Below, piece after piece: positions 57,573-64,000 of a stretch of 64,000 bases of DNA. Position numbers and translations under genes: made by a program. Source of the stretch: Magicicada septendecula (Eukaryota > Arthropoda > Insecta > Hemiptera > Cicadidae); contig CM068367.1 in the NCBI GenBank assembly GCA_034769895.1, positions 351,169,111 through 351,233,110 on the forward strand, given 5' to 3'. Each line of letters begins with the position of its first letter. The first letter of the stretch is position 1. The notes beneath the pieces were generated by a model. That model searched no databases, had not been told where the DNA came from, and was given only the letters and a program-made list of their open reading frames with translations.

Positions 57573-60485
57573 TATAACAAAAGAAATAGTGGTGTAGTGT
57601 AAAAGTGTTGTAAAATGTCGGGCGTTACCTCCGCGCACTTTTGTTACTTACTGTTGACTCGATCCTCTGCGGTGATGTAGTCCTGTAACACAACTTAACA
57701 CTATGTTTTTTGTGGGCGCCACTTGGAATCGTTTGTTCCAAGAAATAAATGTGATTATTAAAGTAATTAAAAATTTTTAAATCTTACTTCTATGAAAAAG
57801 TATAAACAAGTCAGTTTAGCTTGAAAAAATCAGGTAAGTTTAATGATTCTTCAAAAACAAACATATCGTCTGAAGGACTAACATTCATATAAAAATTATA
57901 AAATTGCAGAGTTAGAAAAGAAAAAAATTTCACAAGTTATTATTATTATTATTATTATTGACAATTTTATATATCCAATCAAGTATCGGCTAGTGTTTTT
58001 TTTCAATTTTTTACTCAGTTGAAAAGCATGAGTTTAATAAGTGAAAAAATCTTTACTCCCAGGACGTGACTCCTTTGAACTACCAAGACATATCAATAAT
58101 AAACCTTACAAGAAAAATTAAGTGATTTGAAGGTGTGTGTGTGGCGTGTGAAGTACAACTGTGTGATAAATGTAACCAGGTAAAAAATGACTTTAATTTT
58201 GGTGACTCACGTTCCAATGGTTAATTATTCTCGCACTGGACACTCCTTTCGGGTAGTTTTTCAATCTCGCCTCTTCAGGTGTGCACTGAATCTATTTTAA
58301 GTTAAAATTGCGATCGTTTACTATTTCCGCACTTTTTGTGAAAACGTTGGCAGTAGATTATCGTTCAAACGCCGCCGCTACAAATCATCTGTTTCGCGTT
58401 GATTCAGAAATTGGCCGCCGCAGCGCTGATTCCCATGCAGTGTCGAGAGAAAGGCTTGGTGTTTTGTTTGTTTACGTTAAGGGGATTATTGTCAAGTTAG
58501 TCAGTCTATGCGAACACCGCAGAATTCGTTCTCTATTTAAAGTTTTGGTCCCTCCTGGGCCGTTGACGTTCTGGCTGCGTGATTTCTATTAAAATTTGCC
58601 GTGTTGCTGCTCTATTTCAGCAACACATTGGCGTAGATTCTCGTTGAGGTTAAGTCAGTCTGTTTGCCAATGTACGGGAAAAAGCCTTTCTTCGTGTCTT
58701 GTCGATTTCTCGCCTCTCGGTTTCGCCTTAGCTGCGTTGATCAGTGTCGTGGGTGATGCATCAGTTCTGGAGTTCAAGTTTCAAGTGTTTTTTAGGTCGA
58801 ATTTGGTCTCTCTTTTATACTAATTCAGGCTGATTGCTTTCACTGACTTCCGGTATATTTGTGTAAAAATTCTTTCTAGATTGTTCGAGAATAAACGAAA
58901 TGGAATGTCATGGAACAATTTTAACTTCCGTCGAAGCTTTTAGAACGAATTTCTTATTCTTCATACTAAGGATATTTCAAAAATTACTCTGGTATTTATC
59001 AAACAGTTTTACATTAGTACTCACAATTTGTATGCCATTATTACATTTAGATTCTCTGTTTTCAACTGAATCTAGTGATACTAATTATGATTGGTTTTTA
59101 ATTAAATTAAGTCTAATAAGTAACACAATATACAACTCTCACCTTGGTTGTTGTCATTAAAATTCAATCTTTTTAGAACAAAAATTGTTGTGGAATTATT
59201 ATGTTCCTTCCGCAATCTGAACATATAATATTACTACCTTCCTACAACAAAACAAACAAATTTTAACATAGGTAATACATAAATAATTACAATTTTACAT
59301 GGCCCCTGTCTATGGCCTAGGTTTTTTGTTAATGTTATAACACAATAATTAGTCTCATTCTTTAACATATGTAGTATTTCACTAGTGTACACTCAGAGTT
59401 TATTATATTGTCTGTCTTTTGTGATACCTGGTTACTCTTTACATACATTATTTTAATTACAGGATGACATAGCATCATTGACTGGTCTTGAGATGTCCTT
59501 TTTTTTATGGTGTGACAAATCTCACTCTCATAAGTTAAATTCTTTTATAATTGACTTTATTTTCAACTGAGTTTGTTCGTTCTTTAAGGTATACTGAAGT
59601 ATTGTACCATTCTATTTTATTTTTGTTATCATTTTGTAAATATTTAGCCAGATATGATTATTTTTGTACTGGTTGATTGGCTCCAGCCATACATGGTATA
59701 GATAAATATTTTGCTAACTTAACTATTACAATGTTAAAGTTAGTCAAATATATTAGTATAGTCGCTTTGTATCATATTTCAACTTTCTAATGCATTTTGG
59801 TTGCATTTTGGCAACATTAAATCCATAAATTATACAATATTATATGCCTACCACATGTTTTTAGTTAATACTGTTTTTGGCTATTTTGACTGACTTTTAT
59901 TCATTTGACAGCTTTCTTTATTTAAAATAAATTGCTCACTTTTGTCTGCTTGACAATCACATATAGTTTTTATTTCAATCTGATAATAATTACTTTTTTC
60001 ATGAAATCTGGGTGTTTGGTCTCTAATCCAACACATTAATATTTTTTTGTCATAACAAATATATAATTTTTATTTTAACTTATATTCTTTTTAATAATGT
60101 ATTTAAATCATTTAATACATTTATTTTATTTACATTACATAATATAATAATGGATCATGCCCATTCATTCACAAAAAATAGTTCTTAATACTCTATTCAG
60201 AGTTATAAACTTAATAATTAATGACTTCATTTTGGTTGATTCTGACATTATTTGTCTCTCTCATAGTATCTTATGGTTTTTTCACTGTTATTCACTTTAA
60301 TAATATATATAGGGTTTGTGTCTTAGTCACAGTCTGGTCGTTTTTTCATGTTAGTAGTAATAATTATTAGGCAATATTACAAAATTTTTTAGGGCTACTT
60401 GGATTTGATACTGTCCACCTCACTTTCCTCTTATGATAATTGCTATGTAAATGGTTTCCTTTATGGTACGTTCTGTGACGTTACA
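57573..60485 (-). repeat. Outer element 5' LTR (intact, 2,913 bp)
   Basis: On the minus strand it starts TGTAACGTCACAGAAC and ends CTTTTGTTATA. It is the uninterrupted counterpart of the split LTR at 39656-51096 and defines the pre-insertion sequence for the inner element (AGTC at 58657-58660). It is followed by the ACGT target duplication (60486-60489). It is unusually long for an LTR and has no recognisable coding frame. Confidence 0.95.
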
Positions 60486-60489
60486 ACGT

Positions 60490-61847
60490 ATACACGGCGC
60501 ACGCGCGCACGGTGTAGCTTGTGATTACCACAGAGTCACTAACAAACCTTTTATTACTTACGTGTTCAGTGTTCAACTTTTGCGATAATTTACCCATTCC
60601 TCTGCTTCCGGCGTTTTTGTTTTGGTTTATAGCCAGCTTCTATTGTTGACGCGCTAACACATATTTATAATGATGCAGCCTTAGGTCTAAAGTAATAAAC
60701 TTCTCCTACGAGGACGCGTGTACTTAAATGCACAAACGTGGGATCAGGTGTTTCTAAATAGTGTTTTTATGTACGTTATTATATGTAATAGTGTAGTGAT
60801 TACGGGCAAAGATGAAAGGAGACTTTGGATTGATAGCAGTATGACGTGCGCCATAAACTTAATGACGTCAGTGCAAACAGTTTATTGACAGATTCTATAA
60901 TTATCTGTTTGCACGGACTAACTTGTTTCATGCTGTTCCACCAGGATAAAAATATCTAGTTTATTGGTAAAGTCATTTAGCTATCGGAACAAGCTCTTTC
61001 GAGATAAAACTCAAAATAGGTTGAATAAAATATATACTTGTGCTACCAAAACATGATAAAAGTAAATTCTTATATCAATCAAACAGACGCACACTCACAG
61101 AACGTAAGAAGTAAAAGATTTCCTCATTTTTATTTCTTGTATATATTTTTGATATTTTTAAGCCATCATATGTGCCAGTGGATACTGCATTCTTGATAAG
61201 TGTGATTACTGAAGAACGAAATGAACTGTAGACTCTGGCAAAATCCTGCTCCAATATTCCAAACAAATTATGTTCCTCTTAAAAAATGTATATGAGTAGT
61301 TGGCAACAGTTGGGCATATAAATTTACTAAGAAATAACGTAATAGAAGTTAAGAAAATTAAATAAAATTGTAATTAGGTGTTTTCCGATAAGCCAGCAAT
61401 TTTTCCTCAATAAGTCTGAAAGATCAAAATGTAAAAAACGAAAATTCAAGATGTGTTAATAACATCCATTAGCAGCCGTTACGAATGTCGGAAGCCGAAC
61501 AGTAAATTGTTTCGTATCAAGGTGGTAACTCGTAAAAATACTTTAGACAAACATAGAATAAAGTGTTTCAAATGGAATGTATTAATTTAAAAGAAACACT
61601 GCTTGATGGTACGCTGTTTAGACTATATTTGTACGGCATATATTTTTTACAGACAGAAAGGCCAAAGACTAGGGACGAACTTTGTTTTCTCTTCAGAAGA
61701 AAACTGAACAACATTACCTGATGACTTCAATGCCCGTGTTATACTCTACATATTAACATTGTAAACGGTAGAATCGGTAGAATGTACAATAGCTATAAAT
61801 AAAAATAATCGTTTAAATATGTAATATATATTGATTTTATTTTTTTC
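60490..61847. other. Non-coding right flank
   Basis: A short GC-rich CACGCGCGCACGG stretch adjoins the insertion. The rest is AT-rich with no gene-like frame. Confidence 0.5.
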
Positions 61848-62395
61848 CTCTGGCGCTACTCCCCGACTAGTCGCCTTCAAACACCTCTGTCCTCCTGCCT
61901 CCGCCTCCACTCCCCAATACCCATCCTCCTGAGGTCATCTTCTACGTCCTGTAGCTGCCTTCTTCTAGGTCTAGGTCTTCCTTTCCTTCTTTATCCATCT
62001 ACTGCCCCTCTAAGAATTGCTTTGGACATTCTGTAGTCCCCCATGCGCATCACATGTCCCAACTCGTTGATCCTCATAGACTTGATGAATCTCACTATGT
62101 CCTCGCCATCTATCAATTCCTCTAATTCCCCATTGTTCCGTATGCGCCATTCTTCACCTTCCTTCACTGGCTCAAAGATCTTTCTTAGAATTCTTCTTTC
62201 AAAGACTCATAAATTATGTGTGTCACTATTAAGTAGTGTCCAGGTCTCAGCAGCATACTGGTCTCACTAAGGTCTTGTATAATCAAAGTTTGGTTCTTTT
62301 GCTGACTAAAATGGACCTGACAATTTTCTGGTAGGCATTAATTTTGTTAGTCTTACTAAATTAAAGATTAACTTTGGTTTTTAGGATATATTTAG
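61848..62395 (-). pseudogene. LINE 3' fragment
   Basis: Minus-strand translation gives RSILVSKRTKL and LYKTLVRPV (about 62260-62330), ETWTLLNSD, then VFERRILRKIFEPVKEGEEW, GEDIVRFIKSMRINELGHVM and GRPRPRRRQLQDVEDDLRRM. This is the characteristic C-terminal region of a LINE polyprotein beyond the RT domain. Several stops (for example after HNL and VDG) show it is dead. Its peptide pattern (FERRILRKI, GRPR) differs from the LINEs at 30027 and 34440 (AExxFLR), so it is a separate family. The 3' end runs into AATAAAATC and AT-rich sequence. Confidence 0.75.
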
Positions 62396-64000
62396 TAGTG
62401 TTTACGTAACACAACATACATAATCAATAATAAGGGGGAAATAAATAAGCATGTACATTAAAGCACAACGTTGTTATTATATTATAAATAATATTTTTAA
62501 AAAGTCTAGAATTTTTATAATATTATTTAATAATATTTTTAGAATGGCTAGCGAATGTGACTTCAGGAAAATCATTTCAACCGTTCAGGAAGGATTATCG
62601 TTAGCTTACATTTTATTTAGTCTGTACAGAGACGACGCGCAGGTATTTGACGAGAAATATCTAATGTGGTGAGATGAGGTTAATTACTGCAATAATCTTT
62701 CACCAACTGGTAACATGAGCATCTAAAATAAAAGCGTTTAACGTATATATGCCATTAACGTGTTTGCAAATGCTAGGAGTTTTAAAAATTTTATTGTAGA
62801 AAAGTATTTTAGTTTATGTAACACAATGACTCTTATAAGAAGCCTGAGCTCAGTAGCATAACCAAAGACGTACGAACTGCTCGTGAAAACTTTGAATAGT
62901 TCCCTCCTCTACACATCCAAGCAGCCATGAAGACACTAAAACTTTATAGAAAAATTTAAAAATGTTATTGTTTTCTGGAAGCCCGGAAAATGCCAAACAT
63001 TGACAAGCAGTAACAACCGGGAACTTGATACGAGCTGTATGTTGATTTAAGTCCGTAACTGTTGCTTCTATATTTCAAATCGCTTGACGTGCATTTGCTA
63101 CAGTCACGAAATATTCCGTATGGCGGATACGAATTGTTCGATTGTTCTATTTTGGTGCTCGTAGCAGCTTTGGCAGAAAGTTGGGAACGTATTCAATCAA
63201 CAGCATAACGTCAAGTTGTCATTAATTTATTAATTTGTACTTTTCGTAAAGGAAATACAAGTAGCTTGTGTTACAGAAATTGTGAAATTATTTATTTTAT
63301 TGACTTGAGTATTTTTCAGTCAATAGAGCCAATATAAAAACGCCTTATGTTCTTAAATCTTGACTACAACAAGATCAAGAACACAGACACATAGCCTATA
63401 CATACTAGATACGTACTGATATACATATTAGATATATATGTTTTTGACTGTGTTTATTCGTTGAGTGAAGTTCCGAAAAGCGGGTGATTTGTCTATCAAA
63501 AATATAACTTGTATATTTGTTTGTGATTACAGATATGTGAACTTTTCGAACCTGGGTCCGGAAGGAATTCTCAGAGATCGTTTTCTATCTTCATTTTTCG
63601 TTATTTTTACACCATGACTGTTCACATCCATTCTCCGTTCTTGGATACATGTGGCATTTTCTCGTTTGGTGTGAATGTTCGAGAGAACAAACGTACACAT
63701 TTGTTGGCAGTACTTCCTCTATTAACGGTTTTGTATATACTCTTCGATTATTGTACGTAGTAAGTGTATAAACTGTGGGACCACAGTCTGAAATCAGCAT
63801 TTGGTGCAGAATCTGACTCATGGTTTTCACAACAAAGACGTCTTCTCGATGCTGTACAGCCACACTTTGAACAAAGGTTTTGTAAAATATATAAAAACAC
63901 TTGGTAAGTTTCACAAATTTTTTTAAATTAACTCTGACAGCTGTTTCGACTAGCTAAGCCATTGTCAAAGAGGCGAGTGAATGAAATTACTGAACACAGG
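62396..64000. other. Non-coding DNA
   Basis: AT-rich. The longest frame (107 codons, 63591-63914, minus) has no recognisable motif, and nothing else suggests it is a gene. No RNA gene or element boundary is visible. Confidence 0.5.

Larger units (their letters stand above)
39656..60485 (-). mobile_element. Outer Ty3/Gypsy LTR retrotransposon (interrupted)
   Basis: A complete minus-strand element: 5' LTR 57573-60485, internal region 51097-57572, and a 3' LTR split by another element into 39656-40698 and 49272-51096. LTR ends are TGTAAC and GTTATA on the minus strand. ACGT flanks both sides (39652-39655, 60486-60489), and the empty site reads TATACGTATA, a palindrome. The order coiled-coil ORF, Gag, protease-RT-RNase H, integrase and a Lys-type primer site place it in Ty3/Gypsy. 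Subtracting the inner insertion gives about 12.3 kb. LTR copies differ at about 15 sites over 1.8 kb, counted by eye, and a frame break separates RNase H from integrase, so it is probably inactive. No env was seen. Confidence 0.92.

Noticed and set aside
1..64000. CRISPR arrays, bacterial operons, phage or defence systems
   Set aside because: There are no short spaced direct repeats of that type, no Shine-Dalgarno-led gene clusters and no dense coding; the window is eukaryotic repeat DNA.

Overview
This is an AT-rich, repeat-dense eukaryotic window. It has no recognisable single-copy host gene, tRNA, rRNA or bacterial-type operon. Long LTR retrotransposons, decayed LINE, hAT, mariner and Mutator-like fragments, foldback elements and many microsatellites suggest a large arthropod genome, probably an insect. 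That assignment is inference; no host marker gene was found.

Layout. Positions 1 to 39650 are mostly non-coding. They hold two related LTR/PBS relics (792-2344 and 14935-16845), a candidate solo LTR lodged between TA repeats (16939-18906), a further candidate LTR (31216-32477), a LINE fragment abutting a Mutator-like transposase relic (4265-6160), a mariner relic (13605-14100), foldback elements (23088-23345, 25194-25391, 25659-25804), a tandem array of about 165-bp units (26445-27410) and a 308-bp tandem duplication (27544-28160). There are also two nested DNA-transposon/LINE composites: a LINE 3' end inside a hAT-like element (29708-30458), and a hAT element with a perfect 8-bp target duplication inside a LINE (34440-36207).

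Positions 39656 to 60485 are one large nested structure. A minus-strand Ty3/Gypsy element with long LTRs (about 2.9 kb) has a 4-bp ACGT duplication. Its left LTR is split by a plus-strand Ty3/Gypsy element (40699-49267, 4-bp AGTC duplication). Both encode a coiled-coil ORF ahead of Gag, a Gag without CCHC knuckles, an aspartic protease, reverse transcriptase, RNase H and integrase; no env was seen. The outer element has an 18-base tRNA-Lys-type primer binding site and a canonical -1 slippery heptamer with a possible pseudoknot at the gag-pol junction. The inner element changes frame by +1 twice, each time at a CCC codon. Its 3' LTR has lost about 1.95 kb relative to the 5' LTR.

Positions 60486 to 64000 return to non-coding DNA with one minus-strand LINE 3' fragment (61848-62395). 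The coding content therefore belongs to transposable elements, and the order of insertions can be read: outer Gypsy first (LTRs differ at roughly 15 sites in 1.8 kb, counted by eye), inner Gypsy later (shared LTR parts look identical).
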